DNA from: an uncultured Acidobacteriia bacterium | Lineage (GTDB): Bacteria > Acidobacteriota > Terriglobia > Bryobacterales > Bryobacteraceae | Assembly (NCBI GenBank): GCA_903907865.1 | Contig: CAIVPR010000078.1 | Span: 186,001 to 250,000, forward strand | Direction: 5' to 3' | Length of the DNA: 64,000 nt | Part shown: positions 16,283-25,293 of the stretch, in pieces | Layout of the letters: each line of letters opens with the position of its first letter | How positions within the stretch are numbered: the first letter of the stretch is position 1 | Made by a program: the position numbers and the translations under genes | The notes under the pieces: generated by a model | The model's input: the letters and a program-made list of their open reading frames with translations, nothing else | What the model was told of the DNA's origin: nothing | Databases searched by the model: none

Positions 16283-18417
16283 TGGCCAGCGATGTTGACC
16301 TCGAAGGCGGTTCCCGCTGTTTCGGCCCCCTGCTTCGCCGTCACCTTCACCAAATACGTGCCGGGCGGGATCGACGCTGCGGGAATGGTCATCACATAGG
16401 GAATTTTACCTTGCGCGTCGGCCGGAGGCAGCGGCAGCGGAACTTTCGCCAACGATTTCCCTCCCTGGGTGAACTCCGCCTCCACCCCGGCATCCGCCTT
16501 GATGGCGCGATTCGGGTAAACCGTGAAGAACAGCCGAAGGGCGGCACCTTGGGACGCGACCACCGTGTGGCCCAGCGTCGGCGTGATCGACCCGCCTTGG
16601 AACTGGAACACCTCCGCAGGGTCCAAGTCCTTAACTGCGGGTGTATACGATCGCACAAGAACCGGTTGCGAAACCGCCAGACCGCTCTGCGTGGCCACAA
16701 TCGTGAACTCCGAGCGCCGGAACCCGGTCTTGCCGCTCTCGCGGTCCATCACCGCTGTTTCCAGTGTGTACTTGCCCGCAGGCAGCTGGAAGGTTGTCTT
16801 CTCGATGAAGTTGCCGGCCTTCGCCTGCTCCGCCGTGAGCCGTAGGGACCGGTCGCGCGAAAGTTTCCGCACTACCTCGCCCTTCTCATCCTTCACGAGG
16901 CTTGCCAGAGAGCAGTGGACGCTCATCGGTGGCGTCCCCGTCTCGACCTTCGTCTGCAACGACTTCAGCGGCACCTCGACCAGCAGCGACACCGACGACC
17001 CGCCCGCCCCGGCTTGCAGCGGCACGGCTCCGGCGGCAAATTCAACGTCCGTCGAGAGCTTCCCGTCCGAGATGGTCTTGAACAGCGGCACTTCGAACGG
17101 CTCCAACTCCGGCGCGCGACCCATCGTCGGCGGAAACGCGAAATAACCGGTGCGGGCCTGGACCACCGCATCCTTGCGCGCCACGGAAGCTCCTAGCTTG
17201 CGGAACGACCCGTCGTAGTTTGTGATGCCGGGGTTGAAGGTGACCTCGTAGTAACTGGCAATCTCCTCGGCCACCTTGTGGACCGGGGCCCGCAAGTCGT
17301 TGCTGTCGCCGATCAGGAAGCCGCCTGTGGATTCCGCAAGTTCCCGGACACGCAACTGGGTGTTGGCGCGACCGGCGCTTTCCGCGTTGTCCGCAGCCAT
17401 GATCTCGTTCTTGCTGGCACCGCCCGAGGTGCGCATCATCGTGGTGGCACTTGCCCGGGCGGCATTGTTCAACTGGGCCGCAGCGCCCGCGTTGCTTGCC
17501 ATCCCCACGCCGCGCGAATCCACCGAGTAGAACGTAACGTTCGCGCGGTTGGCCAGGCCGACGAGGTTGTCGAACATCGTGTCGAGTTCGGGTCCCAGGT
17601 ACATGCCCCCGGTGAAGAACAGCACCGATTTCCTGCCGGGCAGCGAGGCCAACCCCTGCACCATCTGCTTTAACGCCTGGAGGGACAACCTCGTGCCGGA
17701 TGACACGGCCTGCTGATCCATCCGCAGAATATCCAGCATGATCTGGGCCAGCGCGGCCTTGGTGACGTCGGCACCTGGACCTGCGGGCTGGTCACCGGCC
17801 TGCGCGGCGGCAGCGAGGATGTTCGAATCGGGCCCGACTGCGTCTCCCCCCAGCTGGCGCTTGAGTTCGGCTTGGATGCTGTCGGATTCCTGCACCATCT
17901 TCGGGGCCGAAGTGCCCGCGGTGGCCTTGTCGATCGCGGCCGCGAGCGCGGTCCTGTCGGTAGTAAAGGCCTGAAGCACCAGCAGCCTCGTGTTGATCGC
18001 GACCACCGAATAGAACACGTTCGGACCCTGCTCCGATTTCACTAGGTCGAGGGCGGCGGTGCGGGCCAGCTTGCGCTCGTCCGGGCCCCCCAAGGGCTCG
18101 AAGGCCAGCGTGACGAGGCGCAGCTGCCGCAAGGCGTCCAGCTTCGCGGGAGCGCCTGCAGACGCGGTGGCGGCGGTGCTGGAAATCGCCTCCGAGCCTT
18201 GGACGTGCCGGAACGAAAGCAGCGTCTGCTTGGCACCGTTTTCGGTGACGGTCAGTTCTTCGCGTTTCAGGTCGTTGATCGGCTTCCCCTTCTTGTCGCG
18301 CACGACGAGGTCGAGGACGACTTGGTCGACGTTGGTCTTGATGGTCGGAGTCTGGGCGGAAGCCGATACCGTGAGGAGGACGAGCAGGGCTGCGAAATAC
18401 CTATTGGGATGCGCCAT
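16279..18417 (-). CDS. exported VWFA-related protein (TIGR03436 type)
   Basis: 712 residues from the ATG at 18417, giving the signal MAHPNRYFAALLVLLTVSASA; a longer frame to 18489 lies within the upstream TPR gene. The N-terminus has the acidobacterial VWFA-related opening TNVDQVVLDLVVRDKKGKPI and LKREELTVTENG. The domain continues with LRLVTLAFEPLGG (MIDAS region, imperfect), QGLASLPGRKSVLFFTGGMY and VTFYSVDSRG. The C-terminal half is beta-rich with repeated ATYTLE-like strands (LPAGKYTLETAVMDRESGK). This is an exported protein of unknown role, in an operon with two TPR proteins. Confidence 0.92.
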   Translation of the reverse strand: MAHPNRYFAALLVLLTVSASAQTPTIKTNVDQVVLDLVVRDKKGKPINDLKREELTVTENGAKQTLLSFRHVQGSEAISSTAATASAGAPAKLDALRQLRLVTLAFEPLGGPDERKLARTAALDLVKSEQGPNVFYSVVAINTRLLVLQAFTTDRTALAAAIDKATAGTSAPKMVQESDSIQAELKRQLGGDAVGPDSNILAAAAQAGDQPAGPGADVTKAALAQIMLDILRMDQQAVSSGTRLSLQALKQMVQGLASLPGRKSVLFFTGGMYLGPELDTMFDNLVGLANRANVTFYSVDSRGVGMASNAGAAAQLNNAARASATTMMRTSGGASKNEIMAADNAESAGRANTQLRVRELAESTGGFLIGDSNDLRAPVHKVAEEIASYYEVTFNPGITNYDGSFRKLGASVARKDAVVQARTGYFAFPPTMGRAPELEPFEVPLFKTISDGKLSTDVEFAAGAVPLQAGAGGSSVSLLVEVPLKSLQTKVETGTPPMSVHCSLASLVKDEKGEVVRKLSRDRSLRLTAEQAKAGNFIEKTTFQLPAGKYTLETAVMDRESGKTGFRRSEFTIVATQSGLAVSQPVLVRSYTPAVKDLDPAEVFQFQGGSITPTLGHTVVASQGAALRLFFTVYPNRAIKADAGVEAEFTQGGKSLAKVPLPLPPADAQGKIPYVMTIPAASIPPGTYLVKVTAKQGAETAGTAFEVNIAGQ

Positions 18418-19513
18418 CGATTTGCTTTCTGAGTCGGCGGAATTCTTCTTGTTCGTGTCTCGCGTCTTCCTTGCGGCCGAGACGGGCATAGGCGGAGGCG
18501 AGGCTGAAATGTGCGTCGGCGCTGTCGGGAGCGAGCTTTACCGCCACGGCCAGTTGGTCGGCGGCGCGTACGGCATCGCCGGATTCCAGCAGTGCCCGCC
18601 CCATGGCCACGTGGGTGGCGAAATCGCCCGGATCGGCTTGGACGGCGCGCTCGGCGAATTGCGCGGAGGTGGCCGCGTCGCCGTTCTTGAGATAGATCGC
18701 GGCTAGGCCGACTAGAGCCGGAATGTGCGCGGGCGAAAGTTCGAGGGCCTTCTTGATCTCGCCGACGCCACGTTCCGGGGCCTGTTGCATGAGGAACGCG
18801 CCGAAACGGAAATGGATATCGGCTTGGGCCGGGTAGGCGGCGATCAATTCCTCGAACTTGGATGTGGCGGACTTGGGGTCGAGCTCCATCGCCGCGCCCA
18901 TCGCGTCGCCGACCTTGGAGACCATTTCCCGGTCGGCCTCCGGCACTTCCGCGGGCAGCCAAGGCTTGCGTAGGCCCGCGATACCGGCCGCGACGCTGAT
19001 TTGCGGCGTCAGTCGGTCCATTCGGGTCAGTTCGGTGAGCACCACGATTGCTTTTTCGTACACCCCGGTCTTGGTCAGGACCAGCGCCAAATGCATGCGG
19101 GCGGCCTTGGCGAGTTCCGGCGGGGCCTCGAAATGCAGTTGTTCGGCCCGCAGCAATGCCCCGCGCGTGGCCGTGTAGTTCTTCAGGCCGTACTCGCAGA
19201 TGCCCAGCATGATCCAAGCCGCGCCCAAGTCGGGTTTCAAAGCCGTCAAGCGCTGGAATGAGGCCGAGCACTCGGGGAACTTGTCGGCATCATAGGCGAT
19301 GGAGCCAAGGTTCCACCAGCCCTCGTCCCATGCCGGGCGCAATTTCAAAGCCTTTTCGTATGCGGCCATCGCCTCGTCCAGCTTGCCCGCGTCGCGCAGG
19401 GTGGCGGCCTGTTTGGACAGGTTGTCAAACGCGGAGGGCTGCGGGGCGGGTTTAGTGGCTTGCGCAAACAGAAGGCTTGCGGAGAGAACCAGCGCTGGAA
19501 ATTTGAACAGCAT
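18401..19513 (-). CDS. exported TPR-repeat protein
   Basis: 370 residues with a signal peptide (MLFKFPALVLSASLLFAQA). TPR units are clear at DAGKLDEAMAAYEKALKLRP, WWNLGSIAYDADKFPECSAS and, after a divergent middle, ALELSPAHIPALVGLAAIYL, AERAVQADPGDFATHVAMGR and KLAPDSADAHFSLASAYARL. It is the first gene of the TPR-VWFA-TPR-FG-GAP cluster and overlaps the VWFA start by 17 bases. A TAGAAT hexamer (minus strand 19530-19525) lies 11 bases before the ATG. The gene is separated from the TonB receptor by a terminator. Confidence 0.9.
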   Translation of the reverse strand: MLFKFPALVLSASLLFAQATKPAPQPSAFDNLSKQAATLRDAGKLDEAMAAYEKALKLRPAWDEGWWNLGSIAYDADKFPECSASFQRLTALKPDLGAAWIMLGICEYGLKNYTATRGALLRAEQLHFEAPPELAKAARMHLALVLTKTGVYEKAIVVLTELTRMDRLTPQISVAAGIAGLRKPWLPAEVPEADREMVSKVGDAMGAAMELDPKSATSKFEELIAAYPAQADIHFRFGAFLMQQAPERGVGEIKKALELSPAHIPALVGLAAIYLKNGDAATSAQFAERAVQADPGDFATHVAMGRALLESGDAVRAADQLAVAVKLAPDSADAHFSLASAYARLGRKEDARHEQEEFRRLRKQIDGASQ

Positions 19514-19560
19514 GTATCGGTCTGATTCTATCGCGGGAACAGGAGTACCCTGGAACGCCG

Positions 19561-19586
19561 AAAAGGGTGCCCGGGTAAGGGCACCC
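19561..19586 (-). terminator. rho-independent terminator of the TonB receptor gene
   Basis: Inverted arms GGGTGCCC and GGGCACCC (19579-19586 and 19565-19572 on the plus strand) enclose a 6-base loop. On the minus strand the hairpin is followed by TTTT (19564-19561). It lies 27 bases past the receptor stop. Confidence 0.75.
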
Positions 19587-19612
19587 CTCTTTCGGCTAAC
19601 TTTGCAAGCGAT

Positions 19613-22600
19613 CTAGAAGTAGAACTTGATCGCCAACTGGACCACGCGGTGGCCCTGTTTCTCGGTCACGGTGCCGAAGAGCGGGGTATTGACTTTGCCC
19701 GTCGTACCGTCGAAGCCGAGGTTGAGGTTGCCGCCATTGAACGACCACAGGGGGTGGTTCAGGAAGTTGTACGCGTTCAGCCGGAGCTGCAGCTTCTTGT
19801 TCTCGCCAAACTGGATGTTCTTGAAGAGACCCAGATCGGCGTTGAAGAAGGACGGGCCGTAGATCGCCGGCAGTACGCTCGGGCCGTTCTGGCCAACCTT
19901 GGTCGGGATGGCGAAACAGCTCGGGTTGATGTACTGGTTGGCACCGAGGCCGGACGCCGGGTTGCACGTCAGGATCGGGTTCAACTGGATGTTCGTGGTG
20001 CCCAGGATCGAGGAGTTGCTCACGTTGAACGTGGTGCCGGGAACCTTGTAGCCGTTCAGGTTCATGCCGAAGTTCTGGCCTTGGAACCCGGTGAGGTTCG
20101 GACCGCTTTCGACCTGGGCGATGCCCGAGAGCTGCCAGCCGTTGGCCACATAGCCGAGCGCCTTGTTGCGCGTCGGATTCCCCAACTCGATCGAGTAGGC
20201 CGCGTTGAAGATGTGGGTGCGGTTGGTGTTCTGCACGCCATAGTTGTTGGCCAGGTTGAACGAATCGAGCGACGGATTCACGATGCCCATCGCCTTGCCG
20301 AACGTGTAGTTCATGTTGATGACGTAGCGGCCCTTGGTGCGGACCCACGTCGCCTGCATGGCGTTGTAGTTCGAGTAGGTGCCGTTGGTGGCGAGGCCGA
20401 GGTCGGAGAAGCCCTTCAACGGACGGAAATCGTTCGCTGTGAGGCTGTTCGGATCGACGCCGCCATTCTTGGACGAGAGCAGCGCTCCCACCGGGACGAG
20501 GTTGATGTTGCTGCCTGCGCCGTAGGAGTACGCCAGATCGCGGCTGCGGTTGCCGACGTAGGCCACTTCAAGCAAGCTGGACCACGGCGTACGCTGTGCC
20601 ACCGTGAAGCTGTAGCTGTCGGTGTATGGTTGCTTGTTGTCCTTGGAATCGACGGCGGCGGGCGAGAGTGCCGCTGCCGCGAAGTTGAGGGAGTCAAGCT
20701 GCCGTGCCAACAGCGGGCCGCCGCCGATGCCCTGGTTGTTGCCGAGCGAGACGCTTTGCACGCCCGAAGCAACGTCCAAGCCACTGGTGAACTGGCCGGA
20801 GTGGTAGTAGAACCGGCCCCAGCCGCCGCGGAGGACGGTCTTGCCAGTTCCGAACAAGTCATACGCGAAGCCGAGGCGGGGCTGGATCAGGGCGGCCCGA
20901 CCGGGGAAGCCGGTCAGCGGCACGCTCGGATCGCGCTTGTGCCACACGAAACCGCAGTAGTCGGTCGGGGCGCAGGTGGACTTGTACTTCGAGTAGTCGA
21001 AGATCGAGTAGCCCGCACCGGTACGGTCCGACCACGGCGTGAAGTGGGTGATCCGAAGTCCCAGATCGAGGGTCAGACGCTTGCTGACCTTCCACGAATC
21101 CTGTGCGAAACCTTCCCACGTGGAGTAGGAGATGTCGTTGATCCGGTTGAAGCTGGTTTCGGAATAGCCGTTGAGGTTGCCCATCACGAGATCGGCGTAT
21201 TCGTTGCCGAGGGTGTTGGAGTTGCCGTTCCACACCTGCAACTGGCCGTTGGTGTTGTTGTTGGCCGGCTGCGAGTTGCGGATCCATTCCCAGAACACGC
21301 CCGCCTTGATGGTGTGCTTGCCCCAGACCTTGGAGACCGTGTCGCTGAAGCTGGGCAGCCACTTGTCGGCATAGAGGCCCTGGCTGGCGCCGCCCGCTTC
21401 AAACCCGCCGGGGTTGAAGACGACCGAGGCTTCCTGGTTGGTCCAGCCGAGTCCGCCGAAGGACGGAATCTGCGGGATGCCGTTCTTGTAGAGGCCCTTG
21501 TAGTTGTAGCCCACCTTGGTGCGGTCGACCTTCGAAGGGTCTTGGAAGACGTTCGGAAAGCCGATGTAGGTGTAGCCGAAGACGAATTCGTTCGTCATCG
21601 ACGGGCTGAAGACGTGGGTCACCGACGCCGTGATGGAGTCGGACTTGTTCCGGCCCTCGACCGGGGTCGGGTACGGGACTTGGTCGTTCTGACGCCACCA
21701 GAGGCCCACCGGGAACTGCTGCACTTCGCGCTGCATGTTGTAGCGGACGAAGAGCTTGGTGGAGTCGCTGATGTTGTAGTCGACGCGGCTCATCCACTGG
21801 GTGCTGTTCTGGTTGAAGGTTTCCGCCTGGACGTAGTTGTAGCCGCCGTTGGAGTTCGGAGCGGCGTTCGGCTGCGGGTAGAGCTTCATCAGCGCCTGCA
21901 TGTTCGGGTCGAGCACGGAGGTCGGGATGATGCCGCCCGGGTACTTGGCCAGGTTGGCGGCGTTGAGCGAGCCTGGAGGGCCGCCGGAAGCTGTGATGTT
22001 GCCTTCCTTGGCGATTTCCGACGGCGAGAAGTTGCCGCCGATTTGGCCCGCGGTCGGAACCGTGGAGCGCAGGAGGCCGGTATCGAGCACCTGGTAGAAG
22101 TACTCGTAGCCGGTGAAGAAGAACAGCTTGTCGCGGTTCTTGTTGAACTTGGTGCCCGGGATCAGGACCGGCCCGCCGATCGTGCCGCCGGGATAATAGT
22201 ACTTGTTCTGCGGCTGGGTCTGGCCGTTCTTGTTGAAGAGCCAGTCGTTGGCGTTCAGCGAGTAGTTGCGGGCGTAGAAGAAGCCGGAACCGTGGAAGTC
22301 CTTGCCGCCGGATTTGGCGACGGAGCTGATGACGGCCGGGCCCTTCTGGTTTTCAGCGCTGAAGTTGGAGGTCAGCACCTTGAACTCGGAGATCATGTCC
22401 GAATTCGGGTTGACGGGCGTGGCGCAGTTGCAGCCCGGATCGGACACGTGCGCGCCGTCTGCCGTAATGTCGAGCGAGTTGCTCGGCAGTCCATTGTAGG
22501 AGAACGCGTTGTTGAGCGGGCTCTGGCTGCCGCCGTCGCCGTTTCCGTTGATACCGATGGTCTCGCCGGTGAAGCCCGACTTGTTCGACGTGCCGTTCTG

Positions 22601-23113
22601 GATGCCGAAGCCCGGCATGATCTTAATGAACTCGGCGGCGTTGCTGCCGACCGAGACGTAGTTCTGGAGCTCCTTGGTGGTCAGCGTGGACGATTTCTCG
22701 CCCGAGTCGACCGGGACGACCGCGTCGGCGGCGCTGCTCACTTCGACTGTTTCCGTTGTGGCACCGACTTTGAGCGTCACGTTTATGTTGCGCTTTTCGC
22801 CGCCGCCCAACGCGATGTTGTTGACCTTGGCGCTTTCAAAACCCTTCGCCGAGATCGTCAACTCGTAGTTGCCCGGAGGCACCGACGCAAAAGTATAGTA
22901 GCCCTCTCCGTTCGTGGCCGAATCGCGCAGCGAGCCCGACTGCATGTCGCGCAGTTTGACGCTGGCTTGGGCGATGAGTGCTTGCGACGGATCCGACACC
23001 ACGCCGGTCAGCGTTGCGTAGATCGATTGCGCCGGCAGGTTCGTGGCCAGCAGTGCCGAGAGAGCGGCTCCGACCAGGAGCCTCTTGTACCCGTTTCGGG
23101 TCCAACCCTTCAT
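19613..23113 (-). CDS. TonB-dependent receptor with carboxypeptidase-regulatory N-terminal domain
   Basis: 1,166 residues. After a signal (GAALSALLATNLPAQS) comes a carboxypeptidase-regulatory-like Ig domain (TLTGVVSDPSQALIAQASVK ... NGEGYYTFASVPPGNYELTI), then a plug-like region (SNAAEFIKIMPGFGIQNG, DITADGAHVSDPG) and a long beta-barrel (DSWKVSKRLTLDLGLRITHF; final strand GHRVVQLAIKFYF ending in aromatic Phe). These Acidobacteriota 'Oar/CarboxypepD_reg' receptors lie in the outer membrane and are thought to import oligosaccharides. No TonB/ExbBD genes are in the window. A TATAAAT-containing promoter sits about 25 bases before the ATG. It is divergent from the malectin protein gene. Confidence 0.93.
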   Translation of the reverse strand: MKGWTRNGYKRLLVGAALSALLATNLPAQSIYATLTGVVSDPSQALIAQASVKLRDMQSGSLRDSATNGEGYYTFASVPPGNYELTISAKGFESAKVNNIALGGGEKRNINVTLKVGATTETVEVSSAADAVVPVDSGEKSSTLTTKELQNYVSVGSNAAEFIKIMPGFGIQNGTSNKSGFTGETIGINGNGDGGSQSPLNNAFSYNGLPSNSLDITADGAHVSDPGCNCATPVNPNSDMISEFKVLTSNFSAENQKGPAVISSVAKSGGKDFHGSGFFYARNYSLNANDWLFNKNGQTQPQNKYYYPGGTIGGPVLIPGTKFNKNRDKLFFFTGYEYFYQVLDTGLLRSTVPTAGQIGGNFSPSEIAKEGNITASGGPPGSLNAANLAKYPGGIIPTSVLDPNMQALMKLYPQPNAAPNSNGGYNYVQAETFNQNSTQWMSRVDYNISDSTKLFVRYNMQREVQQFPVGLWWRQNDQVPYPTPVEGRNKSDSITASVTHVFSPSMTNEFVFGYTYIGFPNVFQDPSKVDRTKVGYNYKGLYKNGIPQIPSFGGLGWTNQEASVVFNPGGFEAGGASQGLYADKWLPSFSDTVSKVWGKHTIKAGVFWEWIRNSQPANNNTNGQLQVWNGNSNTLGNEYADLVMGNLNGYSETSFNRINDISYSTWEGFAQDSWKVSKRLTLDLGLRITHFTPWSDRTGAGYSIFDYSKYKSTCAPTDYCGFVWHKRDPSVPLTGFPGRAALIQPRLGFAYDLFGTGKTVLRGGWGRFYYHSGQFTSGLDVASGVQSVSLGNNQGIGGGPLLARQLDSLNFAAAALSPAAVDSKDNKQPYTDSYSFTVAQRTPWSSLLEVAYVGNRSRDLAYSYGAGSNINLVPVGALLSSKNGGVDPNSLTANDFRPLKGFSDLGLATNGTYSNYNAMQATWVRTKGRYVINMNYTFGKAMGIVNPSLDSFNLANNYGVQNTNRTHIFNAAYSIELGNPTRNKALGYVANGWQLSGIAQVESGPNLTGFQGQNFGMNLNGYKVPGTTFNVSNSSILGTTNIQLNPILTCNPASGLGANQYINPSCFAIPTKVGQNGPSVLPAIYGPSFFNADLGLFKNIQFGENKKLQLRLNAYNFLNHPLWSFNGGNLNLGFDGTTGKVNTPLFGTVTEKQGHRVVQLAIKFYF

Positions 23114-23632
23114 AGGCGATTGTTTCCCTTCATATTTATATACCCCTTACTTGGCGACCCATGTGACAACCGGATGAACCGGATTTCGGGCCGTTCTCGA
23201 ATGGTATGAAACGCCAAAACCGGCGAGAAGGCTAATCCGGTTAACGGGGCGCATCCCGTTTGTTTTCAATGACGTTAATGGTACTGGTCCTACCCTCGGA
23301 CAGGGGGTGCGCGGCGGGTCTTGCGTGGAGGTGCGCGGTGCGGCGGTTTTGGACGTTTGGGCGGTGCGAAATGGCCCTGGAAAGGGCTGGTGATGGGGTG
23401 CCTTGGGCGGGTTCACCGCCGCCCAGGGAGCACTCCGGTGGAGTTCTGGGCGGCCCCGCACGGAGACACTCGGTTAAGCTATTGAAAACACGAGATAAAT
23501 GGTACGTTGGTTAATGGGGTTAACGGGACTGCGGAAACACGTTAACGGCGACTGCCTTGCGTGCGTTGCGCCAGACCGTGGTCCCTGTGTATACTCCAAC
23601 TGACGGCTTGGCTACGTGCGCCCCGTTTTCCG
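23114..23632. promoter_or_regulatory. divergent control region with repeated GTTAAY sites
   Basis: A 519-bp gene-free stretch between the TonB receptor and the malectin protein. Sites resembling GGTTAAYGGGG occur at 23239-23249, 23273-23281, 23509-23519, 23518-23527 and 23540-23548, with a weaker CGGTTAAGC at 23471. Two groups are therefore seen, about 130 bp before the receptor start and just upstream of a TATACT -10 (23590-23595) for the malectin gene. No ORF in it has recognisable homology. The repeats look like binding sites for a single regulator; this is inference. Confidence 0.55.
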
Positions 23633-25225
23633 ATGCGAACCTCGACCACCCTAGACTCCGAAAAGCTCGAACTGGACGCCGTTCTCGCGTCGGGCATTTT
23701 TACCCGGGCGCCCAACTTGGAGAACCTGCTGCGCTACGTTTGCGGAAAGTACTTCGAGGGCCTTGCCGACGAGATCAAGGAATACAACATCGCCGTCGAG
23801 GCGCTCGGACGACCACCCCAATTCGACCAGAAGCGTGATTCCATCGTCCGGGTTGAGGCCCACAAGCTTCGGAAGCGGCTCCGGGAGTACTACGAAAAGG
23901 AAGGCGCCGGGCACCAGATCCAAATCGAAATGCCGCCCGGGCAGTACACGCCACGCTTTGTTCCTACCGTAAAGGACGTGATTGCCGAGGCCGTCGTTCC
24001 CGAAATCATCGCCCCGGTTGAGGAGTCCCGCGAATTGGCAGTGGTGCACGATGTGGTTGAGGTGCCCGCCCGGCCTGCCCCGATCCCCCCAATTGTGCCA
24101 CCACTGCCTGTTGGTGTAGAGCAAACGCAACAGACCCGGAAAGTCGTCCTATTGGCCTCCGTTCTTGTGGTGGTGGGGGTAATCGCGGCGCTCACGTTGC
24201 GGACGCCCGAAACTGTTCCCAAGGTCGCGCCACCACCAGTTCCCGTCGTGCTGGCACCGGAAGGAGAGGAGATCCGAATCCTCGCGGGGGTCGACGGCGG
24301 CTCGTATGTCGATGCGTTCCAGAAAACTTGGATGCCTGACCGCTACTTCACCGGCGGGAACGTGGACACGGCCCCGCGAACCCGTCCGTTTCGTGGCACC
24401 GGGGACCAGGAACTCTACAAGAAACGCCGGGAAGGTGCCTTCCGCTACGACATTCCCCTGAAGCCGGGACCTTGGGAGCTTCGGCTGCACTTCGCCGAGG
24501 CCGTGTTCGGCAGTGAAAACGTGGCGGGCGGCGGGGAGGCATCCCGAGTGTTCTCTGTCATCGCCAATGGCAAGCCACTGGTCCAGGAGCTGGACGTGCT
24601 TCGGGACGTCGGCCAAGGCAGTGTGGATGTCCGCGTGTTCAAGGATCTGCAAGCCGCCGCGGACGGCATCCTTCACCTGGAGTTCCAGCCAGTCAGCAAC
24701 GCTCCGTTCGTAAACGCTATCGAACTGGTGCCGGGCATTCGGGGACACATTCGGCCGATTCGCCTCGCGGCGCGCGACCGGGCCGTCAAAGACCACGCTG
24801 GCCGCACTTGGGAGCCCGACAAGGTTGGCCTTAGCGGGATGTTGATCGCCCGGCCGGAAGCCAACGTGGTTGGCGCGGACCCCGAGCTCTATCGCGGAGA
24901 GCGGTACGGCAATCTGGCGTATTCGATTCCGGTAGCCGAGGGCGGTCGATACGGCCTGAATTTGTACTTCGCGGAGAACTGGTTCGGGAAGGGGATGCCG
25001 GGCGGAGGCGGCATCGGCAGCCGCATCTTCGACATCCAAGTCAACGGAATGGCCGTGCGGAGGAACTTCGATATCTACAAGGAGTCCGGCGGCCAGGGGC
25101 GGAGCATGGTGGTTTCGCTCCACGGTGTGGAGCCCAACCCGCAAGGTATGATCCTGATCAACATGCCTCCGGCGCGCAACTACTCCTGCATCAATGCGAT
25201 TGAGGTTTTGGACGAGTCGAGGTAG
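23633..25225 (+). CDS. membrane protein with N-terminal HTH-like domain and two malectin domains
   Basis: 530 residues from the ATG at 23633 (upstream GTG/ATG options lie before the conserved region). Residues 10-108 carry the acidobacterial N-terminal module seen ahead of TolB, WD40 or TPR domains: SGIFTRAPNLENLLRYVCGK, EIKEYNIAVEALGR, FDQKRDSIVRVEAHKLRKR and the PPGQYTPRF end. A proline-rich linker and one membrane helix (171-189, VVLLASVLVVVGVIAALTL) follow. Outside lie two carbohydrate-binding malectin domains (about 212-350 and 375-527, with LRLHFAEAVFG and LNLYFAENWFG). The layout, cytoplasmic helical domain plus outside sugar domains, suggests a ToxR-like one-component sensor; this is not proven. 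Confidence 0.88.
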   Translation: MRTSTTLDSEKLELDAVLASGIFTRAPNLENLLRYVCGKYFEGLADEIKEYNIAVEALGRPPQFDQKRDSIVRVEAHKLRKRLREYYEKEGAGHQIQIEMPPGQYTPRFVPTVKDVIAEAVVPEIIAPVEESRELAVVHDVVEVPARPAPIPPIVPPLPVGVEQTQQTRKVVLLASVLVVVGVIAALTLRTPETVPKVAPPPVPVVLAPEGEEIRILAGVDGGSYVDAFQKTWMPDRYFTGGNVDTAPRTRPFRGTGDQELYKKRREGAFRYDIPLKPGPWELRLHFAEAVFGSENVAGGGEASRVFSVIANGKPLVQELDVLRDVGQGSVDVRVFKDLQAAADGILHLEFQPVSNAPFVNAIELVPGIRGHIRPIRLAARDRAVKDHAGRTWEPDKVGLSGMLIARPEANVVGADPELYRGERYGNLAYSIPVAEGGRYGLNLYFAENWFGKGMPGGGGIGSRIFDIQVNGMAVRRNFDIYKESGGQGRSMVVSLHGVEPNPQGMILINMPPARNYSCINAIEVLDESR

Positions 25226-25293
25226 GGCGGCTGGAACCTGGTCGGGTGGCTTTCTTAAGGGTACTCGCTATGGAGTAAGATGGTTGCGTCGAT

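Noticed and set aside
19649-23209. 1,186-codon open frame antisense to the TonB receptor
   Set aside because: Its residues mirror the receptor's codon bias (Val/Arg/Ala/Glu-rich, no domains); the receptor frame has full homology, so this is a GC-driven shadow.
23260-23514. 84-codon ORF in the divergent control region
   Set aside because: No recognisable motifs or ribosome site, and it overlaps the regulatory repeats.
25226-25293. AvcI-like antitoxin RNA upstream of the deaminase
   Set aside because: Only 68 bases separate the genes and no stable fold or poly-uridine motif was seen.
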